NCBI GenBank assembly: GCA_021797555.1
Contig: JAJZZM010000013.1
Location: forward strand, 186,001 to 250,000
Source: Thermoplasmata archaeon
GTDB taxonomy: Archaea; Thermoplasmatota; Thermoplasmata; Thermoplasmatales; Thermoplasmataceae
Reading direction: 5' to 3'
DNA length: 64,000 bases
Shown here piece after piece: positions 41,160 to 51,257 of this stretch (positions are counted from its first letter, which is position 1; each line of letters begins with the position of its first letter). The notes beneath the pieces are model-generated. The model ran no database searches. It saw nothing but the letters and a program-made list of their open reading frames with translations, and was not told the DNA's origin. A program made the position numbers and the translations under genes.

Positions 41160-41672
41160 TTATATTATGTTGCTTCTGCGTTCAAGCAATAATGTATCAT
41201 GCCATATATTATTTATCTTGGCTATTTTTTCCCTTGTTCCAACTATTCTAAAACCATATTTTTTATGCAGCATTAAACTTGCCTTATTCTCCGGGAAAAT
41301 TATGGATTGAAGTGTCCATATGTTACACTGCCAACTTTCATTGATAAGCTCATCCATCAAGGAGCCCCCGATACCCTTTCCCCTATAATTTGTTCCTATA
41401 TATATGCTTAATTCGGCAACTCCTGAATATACGGGCCTGCTGGAAACATGGCTTAAAGCACACCATCCTGATAAGACATCGCCATAAATAGCTACAAGCC
41501 TACATTCTTTAATATGGTTTTTATCCCATGCTTCCCGGTCTGGAACTTCTGTTTCAAATGTTGCAATTCCGGTTTTAATTCCATCATTATATATTCTGCT
41601 AATATCATTCCAGTCGCTTAAAATCATGTGCCGTATTTCTATTTTTTTATCAGCAGCATTCACAGCATTCAC
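41160..41672 (-). CDS. GNAT acetyltransferase (phosphinothricin acetyltransferase-like)
   Basis: IRHMILSDWNDISRIYNDGIKTGIATFETEVPDREAWDKNH...YIGTNYRGKGIGGSLMDELI. Confidence 0.88.
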   Translation of the reverse strand: MNAVNAADKKIEIRHMILSDWNDISRIYNDGIKTGIATFETEVPDREAWDKNHIKECRLVAIYGDVLSGWCALSHVSSRPVYSGVAELSIYIGTNYRGKGIGGSLMDELINESWQCNIWTLQSIIFPENKASLMLHKKYGFRIVGTREKIAKINNIWHDTLLLERRSNII

Positions 41673-41796
41673 CTTATATTGTCCGGTCTATATATCAATT
41701 ATGGCCTATTTTCACTATATATTAATATTTATTGCTATTATACTTTATTTACATTATTTTAAAATAATTTATATATAAATTTGCATTCAATATAAA

Positions 41797-42654
41797 ATGG
41801 TACATATAATTAGCACAATAAATCTTAAGGGAGGCGTTGGAAAAACACAGACAACAATAGCATTATCGGAAATACTTGCAAATAATTATAATAAAAAGGT
41901 TTTAATTATTGATCTTGATCCGCAGACCAATGCCACGGTATCCTTAATGGATGAAACCAAATGGCTTGAGATGGATAAAAAGGGAAATACAATATTCCAA
42001 CTTTTCAGTGACAAGGTATATAATACAGAACTATTCAATATTAACAATTCTATAGTAAAGAATGTTTCAAATGTAAATTCAGGAATAAAAAATCTGGATC
42101 TGCTGCCATCAAGTTTAAGGTTAATTGATATACAGGATAAATTGCCTCTTGTATCAAATTCTGGTTATTTTATAAAAACGCCGATAACAATATTAAAGGA
42201 GGCATTGAATGAAACCATCAAAAATTATGATTATGTAATGATAGATTGCCCACCAAATTTAGGGTTGATAACATTGTCAGGAATTTATATTTCAGATTAT
42301 TATTTAATACCAACAGTTCCAGATATATTATCAACATATGGCATACCGCAGATATTAAGCAGGATTGAAAATTTTAAAATTGATGCAAATATAGATATAA
42401 AGCCACTTGGCATAATAATTTCTATGTTCAGGTCAAACAACAGGCTGCACAACTCAATCATTGATTCATTAAAATATAAGGAACGAAAGGCGGATTATCC
42501 AAGGATTTTCAATACATATATACCATTAAGCATTAAAATATCAGAGGCCGCAGAATTTAACTCAAGAGTTAATACCTTGGGCCAGAAATATGGTTATGAT
42601 TTATATAATAAATATGATGAACTTACTAAGGAGATAATGTCGTATGTCGAATAA
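41797..42654 (+). CDS. ParA/Soj-family ATPase
   Basis: INLKGGVGKTQTTIALSEILA; IIDLDPQTNATVSL; YDYVMIDCPPNLGLITL. Confidence 0.92.
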   Translation: MVHIISTINLKGGVGKTQTTIALSEILANNYNKKVLIIDLDPQTNATVSLMDETKWLEMDKKGNTIFQLFSDKVYNTELFNINNSIVKNVSNVNSGIKNLDLLPSSLRLIDIQDKLPLVSNSGYFIKTPITILKEALNETIKNYDYVMIDCPPNLGLITLSGIYISDYYLIPTVPDILSTYGIPQILSRIENFKIDANIDIKPLGIIISMFRSNNRLHNSIIDSLKYKERKADYPRIFNTYIPLSIKISEAAEFNSRVNTLGQKYGYDLYNKYDELTKEIMSYVE

Positions 42655-43018
42655 GGAAAAAGCCTATGAGCTATCAAAATTATTAAGGTATATTGCAGGT
42701 AAAATAGAAAAAAATCCGGAATTAATAAACAATTTAAAAATAGAAATAAAAATAAAGGATGCTGATGATAAAATTATTAAAAAGAAACCTAATGAAAAAA
42801 TTAAGCTATATGATTTAAATGATAACGAATTATTGAAAAAATTAAAAAAAGAAAGTATAAAAACATTAAAGACTATAATAAGCGAAAATAATCTTGACAG
42901 TTCTAAAAGTACATTAAAAATTAAAGATAAAGATGAATTAATAAATTTTATTATGAAAAGATTACACGACCGTTATTATAAAGGAGAATCATTCAATGTA
43001 AAAAATAATAATCAGTAA
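42644..43018 (+). CDS. small basic ParA-partner protein (function unknown)
   Basis: Overlaps the parA-like stop; helical, Lys-rich, ELLKKLKKESIKTLKTIISENNLDSS. Confidence 0.6.
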   Translation: MSNKEKAYELSKLLRYIAGKIEKNPELINNLKIEIKIKDADDKIIKKKPNEKIKLYDLNDNELLKKLKKESIKTLKTIISENNLDSSKSTLKIKDKDELINFIMKRLHDRYYKGESFNVKNNNQ

Positions 43019-43064
43019 TAATGTAAAATAGAAAATGTTATAAATAACGAAATCATATAAATTT

Positions 43065-43391
43065 ATGGTAGAAATCGAAACTGGGCTAAAACCCTATATT
43101 TCATTTTTATATAACAGGTCAAATTCTAAAATATTTGTTTTAAAAGGTTTCTATGATATATATATTGATAAAAAGGTATACTATTCAATAAATATGATTA
43201 ATATAATTAATAATGAGGTTAACCTATACCATTTTAATAAGATTATTTTTAAGGGCAATATTGATGATATAAAGGATTTTACTGTTTATTACCATTACAA
43301 CGTTATTCAATTTAAAATAATAAAATATTTAACATACCTGTTTATCTATTTTATTGTTTTTTATAGAATTATATTGGTTTTTGTTCATTAA
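43065..43391 (+). CDS. hypothetical protein
   Basis: 108-aa ORF with C-terminal hydrophobic segment. Confidence 0.4.
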   Translation: MVEIETGLKPYISFLYNRSNSKIFVLKGFYDIYIDKKVYYSINMINIINNEVNLYHFNKIIFKGNIDDIKDFTVYYHYNVIQFKIIKYLTYLFIYFIVFYRIILVFVH

Positions 43392-44086
43392 TATCTATAA
43401 TGATCTAAAAGGCATAATATTGATTGGTAATAAAGTTCATAATTATTTGTTTCCATTGCTTCTTTTAGCATTTTACTGCATTCATTCATAATTGTTATTT
43501 TGTCATTGAACAATGGTTTTATGTTTTTATTTATATTAAAGACACCAGATTTTACAGTAAATGGATCAGGAGGGCATTGATAATCTGTACCAGCTTCCTT
43601 ATTATATAATGAGCACTGGCTTTTGTCATATTCTATTGAAAATTCATTTACATCCTTAAAATTAGCCACTATGGTTTCTATGCCCCCCGGTTCAATATTA
43701 TTCCAGCCCCCCTCAAGCATAGAATATTTCTCCATAGGGTTTAGTGTATATAAAAATGCCACAAAAAGTGTGCCATCCTCATTTTCTATAATTGCTAAAG
43801 GTGCTGAATTACTTTTAACTGATATATTTTTTAATGCTACAGGCCTGGTAGCAAATTCTACCTTAAAATCATAATAATAAAGTGGATAAAAAGCATCTCC
43901 AAAGGGATATATATTTAATACTTCATTGTTCTCATTTATGCCACGTATTAATATAAATGACAATTCCTTATTATTTGGATTTTCAAAATTCCATGATATC
44001 AATCCTTTTTCCTTATTATACCATGTATAATTAGATATTATGTCCTTTTCTTTTACATCCTCTGATATTAAGCCAGCAATTTTCAT
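43388..44086 (-). CDS. hypothetical protein
   Basis: 232-aa ORF in a gap with no competing coding frame of similar length. Confidence 0.6.
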   Translation of the reverse strand: MKIAGLISEDVKEKDIISNYTWYNKEKGLISWNFENPNNKELSFILIRGINENNEVLNIYPFGDAFYPLYYYDFKVEFATRPVALKNISVKSNSAPLAIIENEDGTLFVAFLYTLNPMEKYSMLEGGWNNIEPGGIETIVANFKDVNEFSIEYDKSQCSLYNKEAGTDYQCPPDPFTVKSGVFNINKNIKPLFNDKITIMNECSKMLKEAMETNNYELYYQSILCLLDHYRY

Positions 44087-44244
44087 TATTAAATATAAAT
44101 AAATATAATATAAAATACTTTTTATTTTTTTATATTATTTTTTAATAATTTAATTTGTTTTATAATTATTCTAAATTTAAATATCTATATATAATTTTTA
44201 TCAATGTTTACCAAAAAGTATTTGAGAAGAAGTATAATTATAAA

Positions 44245-44616
44245 ATGATAAACATGACAAACGTAGTTAAAATAGCAAAAATGGATGAAGAAAAAAGAAA
44301 GGAAGAAATGTCAAAAGTATTTGGAAAGATTTTAAAGGAGAAAGAAGAAAAGCAATTAAAAGCATTGGAAGAAATGATAAAGGATATGAAGGAAGCAACA
44401 GATAATGAATATATAGACCTGTGCCTGACAAATCTTGGGATATCAGCATCATTGCCCGATGATCAGTTAAAGGCATTCGTGGCAATAAGAATGAAGGCAA
44501 ATTCAGAATTGCCTGATGATATAAAATCAAGGGATATGAAAATGATAAGCACAGCACTGGGAAAAGCACCAGAAAATGTAAAAACAAGAATTTCTGCTTT
44601 CATGCCTAAAAATTAA
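44245..44616 (+). CDS. hypothetical charged helical protein
   Basis: Start chosen at internal Met (MINMTNVVKIAKMDEEKRKEEMSKVF...). Confidence 0.55.
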   Translation: MINMTNVVKIAKMDEEKRKEEMSKVFGKILKEKEEKQLKALEEMIKDMKEATDNEYIDLCLTNLGISASLPDDQLKAFVAIRMKANSELPDDIKSRDMKMISTALGKAPENVKTRISAFMPKN

Positions 44617-44652
44617 ATTTAAAAACTAATATATTTTTTTATTATAAACTTT

Positions 44653-45372
44653 TTAATTTTTATTTGTGGCACATCTATCCATAAGTTTTCCAACAGTAAA
44701 TGATGCACTGTCAACGCTATTTTTCACGGGGAAGAGTTCCCACTCATTCTCTCCATGGGCAAGCAGGTTTCTAACATTCAATGCTAATCTGAATAGCAGG
44801 CTTGAATTTTTATCTAAAAATTTTTCTGCCCAGTGCAGTAATGAATTTTCAGAATTTGGGAACGGCTCACCGTTAACCTTTATGTCATAATAGCCTATTT
44901 TATTTAGTCTTATATACAATTTTAATCTCCTATAGTTGTAATTATTTAATATAATATCATTTTCGCCATACCTGGATATCACGATTTTTTCTCCAAGCCA
45001 TTTTGAATATGCACAGCGCAATCCCATTTCCAATAATAAATACATTTCCAGTGTTGCTATTTCATTAAATTTATTTAAATTTATTAATTCATATGTATCT
45101 TCCTGCAATTTTGTTAATTTTAATGTTAAATCATCCCTTTTTGCCCTGTTTCCCACTATAAACATCGGTAAATTTGCAAGGAAAAAACCCAGTATTTTTT
45201 TATTTGCATTATTAACATCGACATTGAATTTGCTTCTATTGAATGTTATTTCATTGCCACTATAATCTATAGAATCCATAATTTTACTTAAAATAAATCT
45301 ATCTGTTTTTTCAGGATATTGAAAAAAATCAAATATGGATTCAAGCAAATAATCCTTATATTCCTTTTCCAT
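44653..45372 (-). CDS. hypothetical protein with HEPN-like RNLLAH motif
   Basis: LALNVRNLLAHGENEW (Rx4H) near the C-terminus. Confidence 0.4.
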   Translation of the reverse strand: MEKEYKDYLLESIFDFFQYPEKTDRFILSKIMDSIDYSGNEITFNRSKFNVDVNNANKKILGFFLANLPMFIVGNRAKRDDLTLKLTKLQEDTYELINLNKFNEIATLEMYLLLEMGLRCAYSKWLGEKIVISRYGENDIILNNYNYRRLKLYIRLNKIGYYDIKVNGEPFPNSENSLLHWAEKFLDKNSSLLFRLALNVRNLLAHGENEWELFPVKNSVDSASFTVGKLMDRCATNKN

Positions 45373-45548
45373 TATACGAAATTGATAAATTGTATTAAAA
45401 ATTTTTTAACTTATTATGCTTTAATATTGTGGCAGGTTTTAAATTTAATATTAATTTATATATATCATTAACATTTATTAAAACTATATTTAATGCATAC
45501 TTTCATGTCCACGTATGGTAAAATCAATAAGAGTTTATACAATATTAT

Positions 45549-46097
45549 TCAGTAATGTTCGTCAATTATATAACATATCATATGTATTGCTGTTATGTGT
45601 ACTTCCTGTATAATAGATGTTTTATCTGAATCCGCAAGGAATAAATCATCACATATGCCTTTTAGCATTCCGCCATTTCCTCCTGACATGCCTAATGTAT
45701 GTGCCCCGATTTTTTTTGCCTCTTTCATTGCATTTATAACATTTTTAGAATTGCCTGATGTGCTTATTCCAACCACATAATCATTTTTATTGCATAATGC
45801 CTGAACCTGCCTTGAGAATATTTCATCATATGAATAGTCATTGCCTATTGCTGTTAGTGATGATGTATTTGTTGTCAATGCAATTGCGGGCAAAGGTTTT
45901 CTTTCTTTCATAAAATGGCCTGTAAGTTCCGCAACAAAATGCTGTGAATCTGCTGCAGATCCACCGTTTCCAAAAACTATTAATTTGCCATTGTTTTCGA
46001 ATGTGCTAACTATATCAGATGCAATTTTACCTATTTTTTTTATATCAATATTTTTTCTTGCATTTATGCCCTCGTTTATATAATTTTGATAATCCAT
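45549..46097 (-). CDS. gmhA: phosphoheptose isomerase / SIS-domain protein
   Basis: VFGNGGSAADSQHFVAELTGHF; ALTTNTSSLTAIGNDYSYDEIFSRQVQAL; GISTSGNSKNVINA. Confidence 0.88.
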   Translation of the reverse strand: MDYQNYINEGINARKNIDIKKIGKIASDIVSTFENNGKLIVFGNGGSAADSQHFVAELTGHFMKERKPLPAIALTTNTSSLTAIGNDYSYDEIFSRQVQALCNKNDYVVGISTSGNSKNVINAMKEAKKIGAHTLGMSGGNGGMLKGICDDLFLADSDKTSIIQEVHITAIHMICYIIDEHY

Positions 46098-46186
46098 ATA
46101 AGATTATATGTAATTAAATAATAAATTTATTCATAAATTTATTTATCAAAAAGGAAAAATTTAATTGTACAAAACAATGTACCTTT

Positions 46187-46750
46187 ATGACATATTTACT
46201 TTTCCCAAAAAATATCCGTTTATCAAACAATGTAAATTTGAGTATTCCTAAGGAAAAAGCAAAAGACGAAGAATCATTCTCATTACTTATACCAGAGAAT
46301 AAGACAGATGCAATAGTAAATTACTTAAAAAACCATGCAGGTTTTAAAAATGCAATACCAAGTTTTGATAAGGGTGAAGAATACGGCATATCAAAAATAA
46401 TTAAGGCCCCATGGGAACTTCATTTAAGAATTTACAGTTCATCATATTTTCCAGATTTTTCAAAAATATATGCACATGTTGAAATAGCAAGAAAATATGT
46501 AGAGCATTTAAATTTTAAATATGTACAGCCAGTTGTATATGAGCCATTTAAATTTTATAAGGATGTATTCTCAGAACTTATCATAGCTTACGAATCAAAG
46601 CATATTGTAGAACATGTAAATGAAAATTACTGGTTCAGGGTTCTGAATCCTGCAAAACTTACTCCTGTATCGGCACTATCGATTATGGAGTATACAGCCT
46701 CCTCAATATCATCAAAAATCAAGGGTTATTTTGGCAATACAAAACGTTAA
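46187..46750 (+). CDS. hypothetical protein
   Basis: 187-aa ORF with good coding appearance. Confidence 0.6.
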   Translation: MTYLLFPKNIRLSNNVNLSIPKEKAKDEESFSLLIPENKTDAIVNYLKNHAGFKNAIPSFDKGEEYGISKIIKAPWELHLRIYSSSYFPDFSKIYAHVEIARKYVEHLNFKYVQPVVYEPFKFYKDVFSELIIAYESKHIVEHVNENYWFRVLNPAKLTPVSALSIMEYTASSISSKIKGYFGNTKR

Positions 46751-46868
46751 TTGTATATTTAATTTTATTATAATTTATATTTATAATATTTAATGCTTTT
46801 TTATGGTGCATTTTTTGCACTTTTAGTAATAATATTATTGTATATTGCAATTAATGCATAGTGGTATT

Positions 46869-47207
46869 ATGGATGCAAAACAGAAATTAAATGAAGTAAA
46901 TAAAATAATAAAAGAGGTCGGCAATGACGATTCAAAATTCCAGTCATCATTCATGACATTTATGGGAAGCGCAATGTCAGGTGGATCACTGGATGAGAAA
47001 ACAAAGGGATTGATAGCAGTGTCATTGAGTATAGCTTCAAGGTGTGAATGGTGCATATCATACCATGTCAATGCTGCATTAAGGGCAGGTGCCACAAGAG
47101 AAGAATTAATGGAAGTAGGCTATGTAACAGTTTTGATGTATGGTTCACAGGCATTGATGGAACTAAATAATTTGGTGGATGCAATAAATCAGTTTAAACC
47201 AGAATGA
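46869..47207 (+). CDS. carboxymuconolactone decarboxylase / AhpD-like protein
   Basis: LDEKTKGLIAVSLSIASRCEWCISYHVNAALRAGATREELMEV (CxxC..H). Confidence 0.85.
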   Translation: MDAKQKLNEVNKIIKEVGNDDSKFQSSFMTFMGSAMSGGSLDEKTKGLIAVSLSIASRCEWCISYHVNAALRAGATREELMEVGYVTVLMYGSQALMELNNLVDAINQFKPE

Positions 47208-47329
47208 ATCAAAATAATAATATTTTAAATTAATTTTTTATACTAAACAAAAAATTTATAAACACATTATATTATATTATATTATGACATTGTGTGACAT
47301 AAATATATGCTACTCAATGGGGTGATCAA

Positions 47330-47638
47330 ATAAAAAAAATTGACCGGATAGAAGAATTTAAATTTTGTCTGTATATAGGAGTTTTTCTTTTCCTTTTTTC
47401 AGCTCTATTATTCCTGTATTCACTGTTCTTTGCTACTCTGCTGTCCATTATTTATGTAGCTTTCTTTATTCTAATTGCAGGCATATCATTAATTATAATG
47501 TCGGCATACTTTTCAAATGGTTTTGATGTATATTCAGTGAATAGGGTCAAGGAGGATATATTAAAAAATAAAATAATAATGGCTATATTATCTATCATGG
47601 CCACATTATTTGTTATACCATTTATCTTTATAATTTAA
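47330..47638 (+). pseudogene. membrane-protein reading frame with Shine-Dalgarno but no ATG/GTG/TTG start
   Basis: Frame IKKIDRIEEFKFCLYIGVFLFLFSALLFLYSLFFATLLSIIYVAFFILIAGISLIIMSAYFSNG...; GGTGATC at 47,321; A8 run at 47,332-47,339. Confidence 0.45.
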
Positions 47639-47861
47639 ATTTTTATTTATTTCTGGCTTATATTTTTCTATCCTTATCAATATAAAATAAACATTAAAAT
47701 AACAATTTTCGCTATAACACAAAGCGCATTATATACTCACTGCCAATATTTTCTATATGTAAATCCTGTTATCACTGACTACATATGATGCATATGGATT
47801 TTTGGGAAAAATTGTTAAAAAGCCTCTTGCATTAAATTTTAATTTTCATTAATATAACCTG

Positions 47862-48096
47862 CCTGTAAGAATATTATCTGAAATGGATTTAGATGAAGTT
47901 TCGGCCAAAAATGTAAGGGCAATATATACAAGAAAAAACCATGGATATTTATGATTTATATTATTTAATTTCTATTAAAAAGGTAAATTTTGATCCTGAT
48001 TTAATCAATAAAAAACTTAATTTTTATAATATAAAATTTGATAAAAATGAATTTATCATGAAAATTCTAAAATATAGTTATGGAATATGTACCTGA
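47862..48096 (+). pseudogene. decayed AbiEii/AbiGii-type nucleotidyltransferase toxin, C-terminal part
   Basis: PVRILSEMDLDEVSAKNVRAIYTRKN + frameshift + DIYDLYYLISIKKVNFDPDLINKKLNFYNIKFDKNEFIMKIL. Confidence 0.65.
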
Positions 48097-48175
48097 TATA
48101 AATGATATAATTAAAATTAGATTACTATGGATTAATGGTCAAATATAATATTTATTTATATAATTATAATAAAAT

Positions 48176-49438
48176 TTATATTGCATTTTCCTCTAGCACG
48201 GCTGTTGGGTGGTCCCTGGGCAGCAATGATGTGACAAGGATTGATATTAATGCAGGTACCATCATTATTGAGACAATGCCAAGTGTCCAGTCGCCTGTAA
48301 CGGAAACAATAGATAATATCAAGGTTGGGAATATTATGTTTCCAAGCCATTCAAAGCCATATGCAAATGTACTTGCTGATGCCCTTACCCTTGTAGGATA
48401 CATTTCATTAACGTAGAAAGGCCATGCTGCATACTGTGATAATAAGAATAATGTAAACAGTATATTGAAAACCAAAACATATATTCCCGTTGCAAGTATT
48501 ATGCCAAACATTGATATGAAGGTTAAAGACATAAATATTAGAACAATATTCCTCCTTCCAATTTTATTTCCGGAAAATGCAACTATTGTATATCCTACTG
48601 CGGATATGCCAAAAGAAATAAACTCATATGTCAATGTATCAATAAATGAAATGTGTTTTACCTCCAAATAATATATTGGTAGCGATACTAGCAATATCGT
48701 TGATGTGCCAGTTAAAATAGCTGTATATATTGCAATTAAAATGCTTTTTCTTCTTAAGTCCGTATCAAATAACTGTTTATACGATGCTTTCTTTAATTCC
48801 TTTGTATTAATTTTATACTCCGTTTTTATTTCCTTCTGATTTTCTTTTAATTCCTCCCTGGCCTTTTCCATATCTTTGAATCTGTCCGTTTCAGGCAAAC
48901 CCTTTCTAAGATATAATAATGAAAGTGCAGGCAAAAGCCCGATAAAAAATACATATGGTAGGTATGTTGAATGCAGTGTAAACATATATACTGTAAAGGC
49001 ACCCAGTGTCTGGCCTAATGGAAAGCCCAGGGAAACAATAAGCATCTGCCTTCCACGTTTTAAATGCGGTGCGGTTTCGGCTGTCAGTGTAAATCCCAAT
49101 GGTTCATCAGGTCCAGTGCCAATAGAAACAACGCTCCTTGAGAAAGTAAAATCTAAAACAGAAACAGACAATGCTGAAAAAAATGAACCTATTGAATATA
49201 TTAAAATTGTTACCATAAATAATATTTTTCTGCCATATTTATCAGCCAAAGGCCCGAATGTGAATGCTGCCAGTGCCGATATTGCAAAGGATGTATCATC
49301 AATAATATTTATATCGTTTAAATTAAAATGGAACAGTGCCATTAAACCTGGTATGCTTGCTAAAAACAATTCAAAATCAAAGGCAAATAATGTTACCCCT
49401 ATAACCGAAGCAATAGTAAATTTCCAGTATCTTTGCAT
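48176..49438 (-). CDS. MFS transporter (sugar porter-like)
   Basis: AFTFGPLADKYGRKILFMVTI; GTGPDEPLGFTLTAETAPHLKRGRQM; YAAWPFYVNEMYPTRVRASASTFAYGFEWLGN. Confidence 0.85.
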   Translation of the reverse strand: MQRYWKFTIASVIGVTLFAFDFELFLASIPGLMALFHFNLNDINIIDDTSFAISALAAFTFGPLADKYGRKILFMVTILIYSIGSFFSALSVSVLDFTFSRSVVSIGTGPDEPLGFTLTAETAPHLKRGRQMLIVSLGFPLGQTLGAFTVYMFTLHSTYLPYVFFIGLLPALSLLYLRKGLPETDRFKDMEKAREELKENQKEIKTEYKINTKELKKASYKQLFDTDLRRKSILIAIYTAILTGTSTILLVSLPIYYLEVKHISFIDTLTYEFISFGISAVGYTIVAFSGNKIGRRNIVLIFMSLTFISMFGIILATGIYVLVFNILFTLFLLSQYAAWPFYVNEMYPTRVRASASTFAYGFEWLGNIIFPTLILSIVSVTGDWTLGIVSIMMVPALISILVTSLLPRDHPTAVLEENAI

Positions 49439-49603
49439 GCACGGTTTATACCAATGATATATTTTAATTTATACTATCAGGCAACTATACTCTGTATAGT
49501 TAAATATTATAATAACCATTTATACTTTTAATATATTATGTTATTGTTTATCAATGCAAATAAGTTTTAAATTTTTTTATATATTTCTTAAATATTATTA
49601 CTT

Positions 49604-49696
49604 CTACAATTTTTTTGTTACCACTAAATCCCGTACAATTTTTAATGCCCATGCCGCACTTCCGGCTCCAATATAAACTATTTTTATTCCGACCAC
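49604..49696 (-). pseudogene. 5' remnant of a GH4-like glycosidase
   Basis: VVGIKIVYIGAGSAAWALKIVRDLVVTKKL* resembles the GH4 N-terminal NAD-binding motif IGAGSxxF..xxxRDLL. Confidence 0.55.
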
Positions 49697-50360
49697 TTTT
49701 TACCACTAATGCTTTATTTCCTTAATTGTGCCTCCTATTTTTAATATTCCCTATCTGTTTAATTCCACATCGACTAAATAATATTGCTATTGTGCATGTA
49801 AATTACCTGAATAGCAATTATAATAGCATATATTGAGCGCAATATTGCATTAGTATTTATTATTCATGTTATTATACTCGTTATAGGATTTCCTGTATTG
49901 ATATATTAATTTTACGTTTAATGCAAAACTATAGGTATGGCAAATTACATTTCAAAATACGGCATAGAATATATATGATTTAATGAATATTATACAGGAT
50001 TGTCATTGAGTCTGCTTATATTGTCAATATCAGAGATAAATAATGAAATATTATTATATTATTTAAATTATTATAATAATAAAAGTTTGAATACAACGAT
50101 ATATAAGGTTAAATTAAACAACGGTGATGCTATTATCTCATCAACGTTAAGATTACATGTGATAAATACAGATGAAAAAGTATGATTCTGAGAATTATTG
50201 AAATTATAATTGCATGGGCAATTTGCCCTATATATTTCCTGCAACTGATAACATTTCTTTATATAACATTATTATAATTATACGATAGCGTTTAAATTAT
50301 GAAATGCATTATTTAATTCCGCTAATAAATAATTATATATTTTATAGTACATATTCATTT

Positions 50361-51257
50361 ATGGCATTATGTCCAGTATGCAATATAAAATTCGATAATA
50401 ATGATTTTCTGTCACTTTCAGATCATTTTATAGACATGGCTAATTCCAGCGAACCGTTGCACGTGATGTGGTTAAACAGGAATATTACAAAAACAAGTGT
50501 TAATAAAGATAAGTTAATAATTTTATTCAAAGATTTCTATGATTTAAGGAATGCAGGAATAAAATCATGGATAATTGATAGATTTGTTAGAGAATATCGT
50601 GGTGAAAACCCTCACCCATTCATATTAAAAATGCAGGAATACAATAAGTATATAATGGAGGGGTATGCAGTTGAACATTACTTTTTCCTGAAGCAGTGGG
50701 TAAGGTCATGTTCTGCGGTAATATCAAAAACAGATTATATATATATACAGAGGTATGAACTGGAGAATATGACTACCGAATACTTCGGTAATAACAAAAA
50801 AGCACACATAGAACTTTTGCTCGAAATGGCAGAGTCATATGGAATAAGCAGGAATAAAATAATGAAAACAGTCCCATTAAAGAATACTGAGGATGCAATA
50901 AAACGCTGGAGGGAACTTGCAGAGAAAGGGCAATGGATCGAAACAATGGCTGCAATGCATTCCCTTGAACTTATTGCAAACCGGGTTTTAAGACCCTATG
51001 GCGCAATATATGATTATTTTAACTATGACGCTTTTAATAATAAAAATGTGCCAGAAAGTGTAAGGGAGTTTTTAATGGAAGGCTATAAAAGTGATGATGC
51101 ACATTCATTTGGGGCATTGGACCTTATAGAAAAATATAGCAATAAGTACAATGTTGAGGATATGCAGGATGCTTATCTGTCATCAACATATGTTTTTTAT
51201 AAATATCTTGAAGCAAGAATAGAAAGGGGCGAGATGATTGAAAACAAACAATACTGA
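50361..51257 (+). CDS. TenA/PqqC-like (heme-oxygenase fold) protein with N-terminal zinc-finger motif
   Basis: MALCPVCNIKFDNNDFLSLSDHFIDMANSSEPLHVMWLNRNI, then helical PqqC/TenA-like region (NPHPFILKMQEYNKYIMEGYAVEHYFFLKQWV...). Confidence 0.55.
   Translation: MALCPVCNIKFDNNDFLSLSDHFIDMANSSEPLHVMWLNRNITKTSVNKDKLIILFKDFYDLRNAGIKSWIIDRFVREYRGENPHPFILKMQEYNKYIMEGYAVEHYFFLKQWVRSCSAVISKTDYIYIQRYELENMTTEYFGNNKKAHIELLLEMAESYGISRNKIMKTVPLKNTEDAIKRWRELAEKGQWIETMAAMHSLELIANRVLRPYGAIYDYFNYDAFNNKNVPESVREFLMEGYKSDDAHSFGALDLIEKYSNKYNVEDMQDAYLSSTYVFYKYLEARIERGEMIENKQY

Noticed and set aside
41797-43018. ParA pair as part of the tRNA-Arg element
   Set aside because: It lies outside the attR copy at 40,892-40,903.
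48876-49457. 193-aa plus-strand ORF
   Set aside because: Antisense shadow of the well-supported MFS transporter 48176-49438.
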